Assembly (NCBI GenBank): GCA_012295275.1
Contig: CM022666.1
Location: forward strand, 14,714,440 to 14,778,439
DNA length: 64,000 bases
Source of the DNA: Chrysomallon squamiferum
Lineage: Eukaryota > Mollusca > Gastropoda > Neomphalida > Peltospiridae
Reading direction: 5' to 3'
Below, piece after piece: positions 36,127 through 63,318 of this stretch (positions within the stretch are counted from its first letter, which is position 1; each line of letters opens with the position of its first letter). Made by a program: the position numbers and the translations under genes. The notes under the pieces are model-generated. The model ran no database searches, had not been told where the DNA came from, and saw only the letters and a program-made list of their open reading frames with translations.

Positions 36127-36775
36127 AATTTTATATTTCAAGAGTTTAAAAATTAATAGTAATAGTTTACTGCATTTAAAAAAAGAGTTATAATAATAAT
36201 GAACATCCTATATACATCTTACATTGCTACATATTATTTTTTGTTATTATTCCATATTTATATTGCACCTTTTCCATACTAAGTAAGTTAAAGGATTCTG
36301 TGTACAGTGTAAACTAATAAACTAAAATATTAAAATAAATGTAAACATAATGGTGAACATGTTAAAATGGTGATCAACACTGTATAACAATTAACAGACT
36401 AGCCTGAACATTTTAGAATTGGAAAAATAAAACAACTGTATATTGACAAAGTGGATTTGAAAGAAATGGGTCTTTAGTAGCGTTTTAAATGTAGTTTCAG
36501 CCTTCTTGTTACTTAGCTCAGATTATGGAGCTCAGACCTTGATGTTATTTGGGAGTGAGTTCCACAAAGTTGATGCAACAAACCTGAAATATCTCTAGCC
36601 ATATGTAGTTCTTAATGGTGACAATAAAATTGACTACTGCAGTTATTTCCCTTCGACTACATTTTCACGACACAGTACTACATATACAAGTGAAAAGCTG
36701 ATATAGGTTTAATCTGCAGTGTATTTATTTCATTTTATTATTTTTCTTTTCTCTTCTTTTTTCTTTTTCTTTTCT
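35363..36775. other. Duplicated TRIM 3' flank, end of array (unit 3)
   Basis: Copy of the unit flank, with 28 bp missing near 36,026 relative to unit 2. Homology to the other units stops in the CTTTT tract near 36,775. Unique sequence leading to ANKRD42 begins there. Confidence 0.75.
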
Positions 36776-37436
36776 TTTTATTGTTTTGTTACTCTCGGTG
36801 ACCAGTGTCCCAACAAGCACATAATTATTTACATTTCCACTAATACTAACATAAATACATCGACTCGCATTCTTCACGGTAAAGCCATTATACATATATA
36901 TTTTTTATTTTGTTAATTAGTACTGGAAATGGCAGAAGCTAGAACTGAAAATTATATTTTATATCAATATATTGATATGTATATATTAGCATTTTGTAAT
37001 GACTGCAAGAAACACCAAAGTTCGGGCTATTTTATATAATAATTATAATCTGAGATAATTAAAAGAAATACCAGTAATATTAAAATTATTTTAATTAATT
37101 TTATTTGAAAAATTTGTAATTAATATATAAATGAATAAATAAAAGTCCAATTCATAAAAAATAAATAAGTAAATAAGTAAATAAATAAAATAATAAACGG
37201 ACGGATTTGGAACGAACATGTAGCGGGAAAATATACTGTTTGTTTATTTATTACATTTTAAGTTGAAATATCCACCCCATGACTCAGACATGTTTTTCAT
37301 CCTTAAAAAACAGTCCATTGTTTTTATCCATAAATGTAACACATTTAAAACTACATTCCTGTTTCGACTAATTTCATTCATGTCAGTCTGAGTTTGCATT
37401 TTAACATCCGGGTCATTTACAGTTGTCATAACAAAA
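36776..37436 (+). other. ANKRD42 upstream region
   Basis: About 660 bp lie between the array end and the ANKRD42 start codon. No TATA box or CRE stands out. The region is AT-rich and probably contains the promoter and 5' UTR. A minus-strand open frame at 37244-37429 has no donor site or domain and is not accepted as a gene. Confidence 0.5.
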
Positions 37437-45740
<8,304 letters not shown>

Positions 45741-45893
45741 ATCAACTGACACTTTGCAGAGTTCTCTTCAATAGCTTTTAATACTGACTTTATTTAGACA
45801 TTTTTAAAAATAAGCCTCGAATATTGATAGAGATCCTTTTTACCAAAATTGAATGCTGACTTTATTTGTAGAATTGTTGCACATGATCATGGA

Positions 45894-46690
45894 ATAGTGA
45901 CATTATTTAGAAAGTTAAATAATCTCTGGATAGTGTCATTATTTTGGTTTCAAATAATATCTGAATAGAGGCACTGTTTAGAAAGTTTAAATAATAACTG
46001 AATAGTCACTATTCAGAGATTATATTACACTTTCTAAAATGTGTCACTATTCAGATATATTATACTTTAAAAATAGTGTCACTATTGAGTGATTATATTA
46101 CACTTTCTAAATAATGTCACCATTCAGAGATTATATTACACTTTCAAAATAATGTCACTATTCAGAGATATATTACACTTTCTAAATAATGTCACCATTC
46201 AGAGATTATATTACACTTTCAAAATAAGGTCACTATTCAGAGATATATTACACTTTCAAAATAATGTCACTATTCAGAGATATATTACACCACTTTCTAG
46301 TTAGTGACACTACTGAGTGATTGGAATTTTTTAAATAATCTGTGAATAGCGACATTATTTACAAATAATAACAGAATAGTGACATTATTTTGATTTACAA
46401 ATAATATCTGAATAAAGTTTTAAGTAATCAATGAATAGTGAATTTTCAGAAGTTTTAAAATAATATCTGAATAATGACGTTATTTAGAATTATGAATTAT
46501 CTCTGAATAGTACCACTATTTGGAAAGGATTACATAATCTCTGATTGGTGACATTATTTAGAGTTCTTTTAAGTCATCTCTGAACAATGAGATTATTTAG
46601 AATTTTAAATTATCTTTGAATAGTGACACACTATTTAGAAAGTGTTAAATAGTCTGTCAATAGTGACACTATTTAGAAAGTTAAGAGTTG
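45894..46690. repeat. ~37-bp minisatellite with inverted middle block
   Basis: Units such as ATAGTGACATTATTTAGAAA with AATAATCTCTG run forward at about 45,894-46,000. They run reverse-complemented at about 46,005-46,300 (about eight units with TCACTATTCAGAGAT) and forward again to about 46,690. The first orientation switch is a near-perfect palindrome at 45998-46016. The repeat lies just after the ANKRD42 stop codon, probably in its 3' UTR. Confidence 0.9.
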
Positions 46691-46889
46691 TGTTAAAAGT
46701 ACTTGTCAATTGTTTTGATAATCTGATTACTGGCAAAATTTAGAAGGGTGAGTTAAATAATTCTGTAATACAAATACCTTTTAAATTGCTTTTAAAACTG
46801 TCTTTTAATAATGACACTGTTTATGAAATTGCTTTCTTTTCATAAACTGAGTACTGAAGTATTTGTGGTTAAGTAAATCATCTGTCTGA

Positions 46890-46895
46890 AATAAA
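46890..46895 (+). promoter_or_regulatory. Candidate ANKRD42 poly(A) signal
   Basis: AATAAA in GAAATAAAATACC, about 1.15 kb after the stop. I did not search for every variant nearer the stop. If this signal is used, the inverted minisatellite is transcribed. Confidence 0.4.
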
Positions 46896-47492
46896 ATACC
46901 AGAAAGACGTTTTTATTTTTATTTTTTCTAAAGTTTCAATCTTTTAATATTAATGGCTAAATTATGTAATATAGATAGTATTTAATTTGTTTTACTGTTT
47001 TATGTATCATCATTGTCTTTGTGTTGTCGTTGGTTTTGAGGGTCTTTTTTTTAGTTTTTATTGTAAACATTTTTTTTTAAATTTATTTATTTTTTATATA
47101 TTTATTATTTATTTATTTATTTTTTATTTATTTATTTATTTATTTATTTATTTTATTATTATTTTCTATTATTTAATTTTTTTTAACAATAAAAAAATTG
47201 TATTTGTTATTTTTTATTTATTGTTTAACATTTGCAATATTCGTATTTAACATAGTTGAAGTAGAATAAAATATAAATTTATGTTGTTTTTTGTTTTTGA
47301 TTTTTATTTTTTTATTTTTTTAATGTTTTTTGTTTATTTAACATAAAATATGTGATTTATATAACAACTATAAATAATAAAATAAAATTTAAAAGGATAA
47401 TTGTGATTATATAAATCATTAGTAAGAAGCAAAATAATAACAAAATCACACTTGCAAAATATTTGCACACTCAATCTAAAATATTGAAGTTG
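46896..47492. other. AT-rich spacer, TTTA repeats
   Basis: Imperfect TTTA runs at about 47,080-47,160. No gene. The open frames here are low-complexity. Confidence 0.75.
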
Positions 47493-47612
47493 TGACGTCA
47501 TCGTGTTCAGGACGGAGTCGTAGCTGTGCATTTTTTTACACCAACAGAAGGCAGGGTAAGTTGGCTCGCCATGTACGAAATGACGTCACGACTACCAGAA
47601 AACTACAGCGCT
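47493..47612. promoter_or_regulatory. CRE-type site pair
   Basis: TGACGTCA at 47493-47500 and 47581-47588. The second is embedded in the same CGACT...AGAAAA...CAGCG context as 254-285. This 120-bp patch is more GC-rich than its surroundings and may be a promoter. No associated exon was identified on either side. Confidence 0.4.

Positions 47613-51013
<3,401 letters not shown>

Positions 51014-51066
<53 letters not shown>
51014..51066. repeat. (GT)n microsatellite
   Basis: GT run of about 26 units. Confidence 0.97.
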
Positions 51067-51068
<2 letters not shown>

Positions 51069-51866
51069 AACCAACGTACTTAACAAACCGTTAATCATGG
51101 CTCATTTAATATATTTCGTTCCTAACTAGTTCTCGAACGTAAAACGGATGTTATGGTTATTTTTTTTTTTTTCTTCTATGTTTTTTCTTTTTCTGATCCA
51201 TTTAGAACGTGCCTAGAAGCCAGTCTAGACGATGTTTAAAGTTTTATTCTTTTGTGAAATTAAGGTGCTTTCTTCTCGGAAATAATAGCATTTCACCGTA
51301 AACACGAGCAAATTGTCTTTCACCGGAAGGAACTTTGCTCATGTTAATCAGGAATTGCTTATCATTCGCTAATTCAGATAATAACTTCAAATAGTAAAAT
51401 GTCACGTCATGTCGACCTTCTTCGTTTTGTTTACCTCCGTAAGCACACGGAGGTCTGCAGACAGCCTTTTTGAAGTTTTATGAAATCTAATCATGTCGGA
51501 AAGACCGAAATTGATGCGCAGATTCGACTCGTGCTGTCTCTTCGATCATTCTTAATCCCCCGGGGGACTATTTATAACATTTACCAACAATAAACAGAGA
51601 TTTAGTGAAATACAAAGGAAAACCTATCAGCGGAAAGTGGTCATGTTGCATTTTCGCCCATTAGCGGCCACAAACACCCGATCACAACTTGTTAATGATA
51701 GAAAAAAAAAAAACTCTGCAGCGTAAGCGTTGATTGTCGTTACCATGGTAACGTGTTAAAGGATTTTTTTTTTATTATCATCAATTATGCCGTATTAACT
51801 GGAGAATAAATTAAACGTTTGTACAAGTGGGAAGGTGTGTGTATGTATGTGTACAGGCGTCTGTCT
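51067..51866. other. No gene seen
   Basis: Moderately complex sequence (51,180-51,700) less repetitive than its surroundings. No open frame with coding character or paired splice sites was recognised. Confidence 0.5.
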
Positions 51867-52380
51867 GCCTGTCTATCTATCTATCCATCCATCCATCCAT
51901 CCAACCACTTATCCGTTCTCCATCAGTCTATCCATCTATCTATCCATCTATCTATCCATCTATCCATCTTTCTATCATCTATCTATTTATATATCCATAT
52001 ATACATCTATCACATATCTGTCCATCTATCTATCCATCTATCGATCTACCTATCCATCTATCCATCCATTTATCCATTTATCTATCTATCCATCCATCTA
52101 TCCATGCATCTATCTGTCCATCTATCCCTCCATCTATTCATCTGTTTATCTATTTACCCATTTTTCTCTGTGTGTGTCTCTCTCATCCATACACACATAT
52201 AATTACATACGTACATATATAAACACAATTATACATACACATACATACATAAATACACATATTTGTATATACACAGATTTATACATACATACATATTTAC
52301 ATACATACATAATACATACATGCATAAACACATACAGATTTACACACACATACATAAATACACATACGTAGGTATATACA
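51867..52380. repeat. (TATC)/(CATC) then (CATA) repeat field
   Basis: Interspersed TATC and CATC units fill about 51,870-52,140. ACATACATA-type repeats follow to about 52,380. Three overlapping open frames here are products of the repeat. Confidence 0.95.
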
Positions 52381-56580
<4,200 letters not shown>

Positions 56581-56610
56581 CACTACTACTACTACTACTG
56601 CTGCTGCTGT

Positions 56611-56657
<47 letters not shown>

Positions 56658-57020
56658 GAATGCAAGACTAATACTAATACCAAAACCATTATTGCTGCTA
56701 CTAGTGGTATAAGCAGTAAAAAGCAATAATATTTGAAGTAATAGTACAATAACGATAGTAGTAGTACTAGTAGCGTAGTACTAATACTAGCAGTAGTAAT
56801 AGTGGTACTTGCAATACTGGGCGTAGTAGTAGTAGTAGTATAAGCATTAATAATAGTAGTTGAACTAATAGTAGTTAAAGTATTAGTAATAATAGTAGTA
56901 GTAGTAGTAGAGGTCGTAATAGAAATAGTAATAGTTGAATTAGTAGTAGCAGTAGTACTAATAGTAGTAGTATAAGTAGTAGTAGAGTTAAAAGTAGTGA
57001 TAGCAGCAGTAGCAGTAATA
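56581..57020. repeat. (ACT)n and opposite-strand (AGT)n field
   Basis: A (CTA/ACT) run at about 56,583-56,658 is followed by a long imperfect TAG/AGT field at about 56,745-57,010. The two have complementary motifs, so the region is a loose inverted repeat. Confidence 0.85.
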
Positions 57021-57690
57021 AATAATGAATCACGTGACTACAGATTATTTTTCAACAGATGAGAACAAAATAAGAAATAAATAAGAAAAATTCGATTCAC
57101 GAAAAAATGTAATCGTATCTTGTAAGGTGATAGAATCTTTAATTACTGCAACTGAGAAATCAATTACCTTCTCGTAATTAGAGATATGATTTTTCTTTAT
57201 TGATTAGAATATTCAATACGGATTCTCTAAAAAGAGAGAAGATTTTTTTTTTTTTTATTATTCTTTTCCTTTTTCAAATCGTTATTTTTTACATCCTTTA
57301 TAATCATTTTTTTTTTTTTTTATTATTATTATTTTTTTTTTTTTCCTCAAAGGTTGTAATGTTGAAACACGAAATGTAAGTCGTGGTTAATCCTGAATTT
57401 AATTTATTTTGTTCAGTTCATATTTCCAGAGAAAAATGATTGGTTTTGGTATTTTTCTGTTGATTCAAAAAATAATAATAATAAAAAATACAATGAATAA
57501 GTTTAAAAATAAATAAAGAAATAAAAAGAAAGAAAGAAAGAAAGAGAAAAATAAAGAAAGAAATGAAAAAAAAAACATTGAAAAGAAAATTCATTTGTCT
57601 AAATTAATACCATTCTTTTTCATCATCATCATTATGAGCACAGCCTTACCATTATAATATACTTTTTCCCCGTTATTACTTTCTTTTTGC

Positions 57691-57729
<39 letters not shown>

Positions 57730-58064
57730 TTCTTTTCTTTTATCAAAGACTATTGTAGTCAGTAAGTGAAATAAATATAGTTATTTCGAAAACTATATTT
57801 TATTTTCATCATTTAATAAAACTGTCATAAATGCAACTGTTAAAGCTAGATCGAGAATCGTCGTTATTTTCCGTCATAAAAAAACAATTTATCCAAGCAT
57901 GATCGTCAGTTCCCGTAAAAATACAATTAGTCCGAGCATCATCCTTAATCGCCGCCATAAATATAATTAAATATATTATTATCGTTAATGTGTGTCATAA
58001 ATATAATTAATACGAGACATATCTGTAATATCCGAATATCGTAGTTAATTTCTGTTATGAAAGG

Positions 58065-58066
<2 letters not shown>
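57021..58066. other. No gene seen
   Basis: T-rich and TTA repeats (57,244-57,345, 57,693-57,726) and AAAG at 57,524-57,560. A loosely repeated phrase near 57,870-58,060 (CGTCATAAATATAATTAA, CGAGCAT) recurs three to four times. Confidence 0.6.

Positions 58067-58152
<86 letters not shown>
58067..58152. repeat. (CT)n microsatellite
   Basis: Pure CT run of about 86 bp. Confidence 0.97.
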
Positions 58153-58156
<4 letters not shown>

Positions 58157-58337
58157 AGATAAGGATAAGAATATATCTGCAGGGACATCAAAGGAGGTTT
58201 AAAGCCACAATTAAAGGCGCTGAAAGGTTTATAAAGATAAATAAGTGCAGAAAGTTTAAGGATTACGGAATAAACCTGCTATAAATAAATATGACTGGTG
58301 TCTGTCTGCTTGCTGTGTTCGGTTGTAATTATTTCCT

Positions 58338-58338
<1 letters not shown>

Positions 58339-58413
<75 letters not shown>

Positions 58414-58567
58414 ACTCTCTCTTTCTCATTCTTTCTCTCTCTCTCTCTTTCACTCTCTCTCTCTATCTTTTACTCTCTCTTTTTCACTTTCTCTTTCACT
58501 CTCTCTCATTCTCTCTCTTTCTCTCTCTCTCTTTTTCACTCTCTCTCTTTCTCTCTCTCTCTCTCTT

Positions 58568-58632
<65 letters not shown>
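58339..58632. repeat. Compound (CT)n with TTTCACT interruptions
   Basis: A pure CT run (about 58,339-58,410) gives way to CT mixed with TTTCACTCT-type interruptions, then to a second pure CT run (about 58,567-58,632). Confidence 0.95.
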
Positions 58633-58635
<3 letters not shown>

Positions 58636-59260
58636 CGGTGTATTTACTTATTTTTCATCTTTCGCCTCCTTTCCCTCTTCTCTGTTTTTTCTTTCTTCTT
58701 TTTCTCTCATTCTCTATCCACATTTATCTCGAAATATAATCAAATAAATAATATTACACTTTAATAAGACACGTTTGCTATGTTTTCTCAGCGATAGATA
58801 TATTTAAGATATATCATTTATTATTAGTAGTATTTTCATTTCCTTTTTTTCCCCATGAACTCTGTATCCAATTTTACATGACAGAACATCGCTTCTGTAG
58901 TCTAATAGTGTAATATATATCACAAATACACAATCAGCTTAAAAAAAAAAAAAAAAAAATTAACAAGGCGCTTTAGTCAAATGTCAAATTATATCGTTGA
59001 TGTTATTTGCAGAACTTCTTGCACTGAAATGAGAACAGTGAGTTCATGTTCAAGAAATCTTAAAAAGAAAAAGAAAAAGAAGAAAAAGAAAAAGAAGAAA
59101 AATAATAAAAGTGATTATCTACTTTTTTTTTTATCGTACCTTTTATGTCTTCAGAGTTATATGTTAGTTTTGCATTTTCTTTAAGTTACACAAAGGTTGA
59201 TGGCAAAAGCAAAAACAGAAAAGTACAACACTGCACATAGTGATACAACCGCTTCTACAA
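58633..59260. other. No gene seen
   Basis: T-rich sequence, a poly-A run near 58,940-58,958, and an AAAAAG/AAG repeat at 59,060-59,100. Confidence 0.6.
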
Positions 59261-59903
59261 GAACAACAGCAACCACTACTACTACTAGTACAACTGCTGC
59301 TACTACTATTCCTACTATTATTAGTACTACAGTTATTACTTCATCTGTTATTACTATTACCACTACCACTACCGCAACCACTACCACAACCACAACCACA
59401 ACCATGACCATTACTATTGTTACTGCTATTACTACTAGTATTACTCTACCAATATTACTACTAGTACTACTATCATCACCATCACCAGCAGTACAGGTAC
59501 TACATCTACTACAACTACTATTATTCTGCTACTACCACAACTGTTGGTTCCAGTATTACAACAGCAACAGCAACAACAGTTATTAATACTACAACTACTA
59601 CCACTACTATTAGCATCCAAGAAACAGTAGAAAAAACAAATCATTTTCTTCAGATCATGCCTTCACAAATACAGTTTGTTTTTGTATTTTCGTTATTTAT
59701 ATTGGGTAGCGGATCTGCTACGAATCTAATAAAACTTAAGCTTCAGCAATCCTAATCCTGAATCGACTTTATAAGCGACTTCAGTCCACACAGCTTATTG
59801 TTATTTTTTATAGATTTACTGCAGCAATAAATTATCAGCTTTAGCGAAGCCGACATTCAACAGTATTACAGCAAATATCTGTCTGTCTGCCTGTCTGTCT
59901 ATC

Positions 59904-59934
<31 letters not shown>

Positions 59935-60125
59935 CTATCTACCTATCTGATAGCAGTAGTTAATAATAATTCAATAACAGCAGCAACAACAATAATAACA
60001 ATAAAAATAATAATAGCAACAGCAACAGCAACAACAACCACTACTACAATAATAATAATTATTATTATTATGATAATTATAACAATAATAATAATAATGA
60101 CAACAACAACAACAACAACAACAAC

Positions 60126-60179
<54 letters not shown>

Positions 60180-60198
60180 TATAATAATAATAATAATA
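59261..60198. repeat. Trinucleotide and tetranucleotide repeat field
   Basis: Imperfect ACT/ACC/ACA repeats (59,270-59,625), a TATC run (59,881-59,948), and mixed AAT/AAC/CAA repeats (59,955-60,198). The Thr, Val and Ile frames here are artefacts. Confidence 0.9.
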
Positions 60199-60506
60199 CT
60201 GAACGGTAACACAAAACTTTCTGACCGATATTGTAATAAATGATTTCGGAGTTTCGCTGCCATGGACGTTCTTTTAGTACAAACCTTGCCGCAGGAAATT
60301 TGTAAGTCATTGTTCAGTGTTGTTAATTAATTTTGCTCATTAGAACAGAAATGAGCTGGCAGCCTCACCCTCGGGGCCTGTAAAACATGCAAATCAGTTT
60401 CATAGTGTGACGCGCTGAAACCTTTGTATCAGCTTTTGCTAAGACGAGAGCGAAGATTTGTGAGTCTGGTACCAACCATGTTTTTATTTCTCAGTCACAG
60501 ACTGTT
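60199..60506. other. Complex spacer, no confirmed gene
   Basis: Less repetitive than its neighbours. It contains GCTGCCATGG at 60258-60267, a good start-codon context, then 13 codons and a GTAAGT at 60302. No partner exon was found, so it is not called as a gene. Confidence 0.5.
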
Positions 60507-60773
60507 TGTTTGTTTGTTTGTTTGTTTGTTTATTTATTTATTTATTTATTTAGCTATTTATTTATTTGTTTATTTATTTGTTTGTTTATTTATTTGTTTG
60601 TTTATTTGTTTATTTATTTATTTGTTTGTTTGTTTATTTATTTAGCTATTTATTTATTTGTTTAATTGTTTATTTATTTATTTATTTATTTGTTTGTTTA
60701 TTTATTTATTTATTTGTTTGTTTGTTTGTTTGTTTGTTTATTTATTTAGCTATTTATTTATTTATTTGTTAAT

Positions 60774-60824
<51 letters not shown>

Positions 60825-60846
60825 TTATTTATTTATTTATTTATTG
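60507..60846. repeat. (TTTG)/(TTTA) repeat with TAGC markers
   Basis: 340 bp of alternating TTTG and TTTA blocks, with TTTAGCTA interruptions at about 60,549, 60,641 and 60,745. This suggests a longer internal period of roughly 92-104 bp. Confidence 0.95.
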
Positions 60847-61276
60847 TAAATTGTTATCATCATAATCATCACTGACATTTTTGTTTTGTTCATCATCTGT
60901 GGTCATCGTGATGCCAGTTATTGAGATTATTGTTGTTGTTTTCATTATTATTTTGTTACTGTTTTATTGTTATTATTAATCCTACGTTGTGAATGTTTCT
61001 GTTGTTGTTGTTGTTCTTGTGAGTATTATTATTACAACTATAATTATCATCGACATTATTGTTATATTATTATTGTCATTATCATCATTATTTTCTTCTC
61101 ATCATTATTATTGCTGTTGTTGTTATCATCGTCATCGTTATCGTCGTTATTATTAGTTTTGTATTCGTGGCCTTTTATCTACCTACCTACCTACCTACCT
61201 ACCTATCTACCTAGCTATCTATTTATCTATCTATCTATCTTATATATCTATCTATTTATCTGTCTGTCTATATGTG

Positions 61277-61337
<61 letters not shown>

Positions 61338-61911
61338 GTTTGTCTGTCTGTCTTCTGAGATCATGGCTAAGCTCACGTTTTCAGGAAATCTCAACAGTTA
61401 TATTTTAACTGGTAGCTTGTTATTTTCAGCGTCTTCTTTATTGTGTTTAAAATATTTCTGTTGATAGCGAAAACCTTTTGATTATTACTGATAGCCACCT
61501 TGACGATCTCTGTCTCTCTTTCTCTCTGTCGGTTTGACTGTTCCTGTCCCTCTCTCTGTCTCTTATATATTTATGCATTTTTGTGTGTGTGTTTGTGTGT
61601 GTCTCTATCTATCACTGTTTCTTTTCCCTTTCTCTCTGTCTTAATCTACCTATTTCTATCTATCACTCTATATATCTGTCTGTTTGTATGTCTGTCTGTC
61701 TATTTATCTCCCACACAAATACACAGCTTTGACATTCTGTCATGTTATTTCTCCAGGCTACTGTTCGTTCTTAACTTAATTTTCTCATTTTAGCAACGTT
61801 TTGTTCCTAACTTAGTACTTGTTAAATTTCAGTTAGTTCAATTACTGTCATTTAACGCACAATTAAATTCAAAACTCCCTGTGTTATTTTTAATGTTAAT
61901 GTAATCTATCT
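60847..61911. repeat. TTA/TTG field and (CTAC)/(CTAT) repeat
   Basis: Imperfect TTATTG-type sequence (60,900-61,150), then CTAC and CTAT runs at about 61,172-61,345. The remainder to 61,911 is CT-rich sequence without a gene. Confidence 0.85.
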
Positions 61912-62343
<432 letters not shown>

Positions 62344-63286
62344 TGCATACCTACATATATATGTGTGTGTGTAGCTAATTTTAAAAATATTATATATTTT
62401 TATTCTGCTGGGGATTAAGTATTAATCTCATTTATGAACATGGAAAGATAATCCGATTAAGCAAAGACCTCAAAAAAAAAAAAATATATAAGAAAAGAAA
62501 AAAGAAAAAAAAAATTATATTAATCAAATTTATTTTTTAATAATAGTATCAGAATAATCCTGCAAGTTGATTTTAATGCTTTATTATTATTAATATGTAT
62601 ATTTATAAAATTATTAATAGTTTTTCAAGGACAAAAACGTGGGTCATTGGCAAAAACGGATTAAGATTACAGAAATAACGAATGTGTTGATTAAGTTAAA
62701 TATAGACTCCAGCGTTATTCACATGAGAGATTCACAAAGCTACGGTCAGTGATATTTCTTGTACATCTTCGTGTAATTTCTTTTATTTCAAGATTCTCAT
62801 TTTCAGACGGACTGGGTACGGGCGAAGAAACAAATACATTGAGAGGTGTTTTTATTTACTTATCTGTTAGTTTGGTTGTTTATAATAACAATTAATTAAT
62901 TTATTATCTAAATGTCCGGTATTAGGGATGTGAAAATGTCAGTTTAATTTATCTTAATCGAACTGACATGTCGATTTTTATTTTATTTTATTTTTTATTT
63001 TTTATTTTTTATTTTTTTTTAATTATTATTATTATTTAAAATTAGTTCTAATTTTTTTGACGGAATTCAATTTAGTATTTCAATCTATTTTTTTTTTTCT
63101 ACTTCGAATTTTTTTTTTTTTTTTTTTTTTTTGCATTTGTATTTCTATAGTGTTGTTGTTGTCGTTGATGTTGTTGTATTTTATACTTTTTCACTGTAGA
63201 GATTATTTTTCCCTAATGTTAAATACTTTATACTTTAACAGCTAATTTTTGTTTTATTAATAAAATTAATCAATGTTTTGTACTCA

Positions 63287-63318
<32 letters not shown>

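Larger units (their letters stand above)
15581..36775 (+). repeat. Tandem array of three ~7 kb composite units
   Basis: Unit 1 begins at 15581, unit 2 at 22511 and unit 3 at 29656, each with ATGGTCCATTGTTAGTAAAA. Offsets of internal landmarks are about 6,930 and 7,145 bp. Landmarks include the hAT frame (16695, 23625, 30770), MENDRL (18099, 25061, 32208), the (CT)n tract (units 2 and 3) and SPRY fragments (20160, 27302, 34485). Unit order is LINE 5' part, hAT insertion, LINE 3' part, AAT run, twin E-boxes, TRIM pseudogene, TRIM flank. A short filler ending AAAACTGAGGA joins flank to the next LINE fragment. Unit 3 stops at about 36,775. Long stretches are identical by eye, so the amplification is recent. 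The alternative is an assembly artefact, argued against by unit-specific differences. Confidence 0.95.

Noticed and set aside
37244-37429. Minus-strand frame head-to-head with ANKRD42
   Set aside because: The composition looks coding and the position suits a divergent gene, but no donor, partner exon or domain was found, and it would start 8 bp from the ANKRD42 ATG.
46089-46304. 71-residue frame after ANKRD42
   Set aside because: It is a translation of the inverted minisatellite.
60262-60301. Good start context GCTGCCATGG with donor GTAAGT after 13 codons
   Set aside because: It is a possible first exon, but there is no downstream partner exon in the remaining 3.7 kb.
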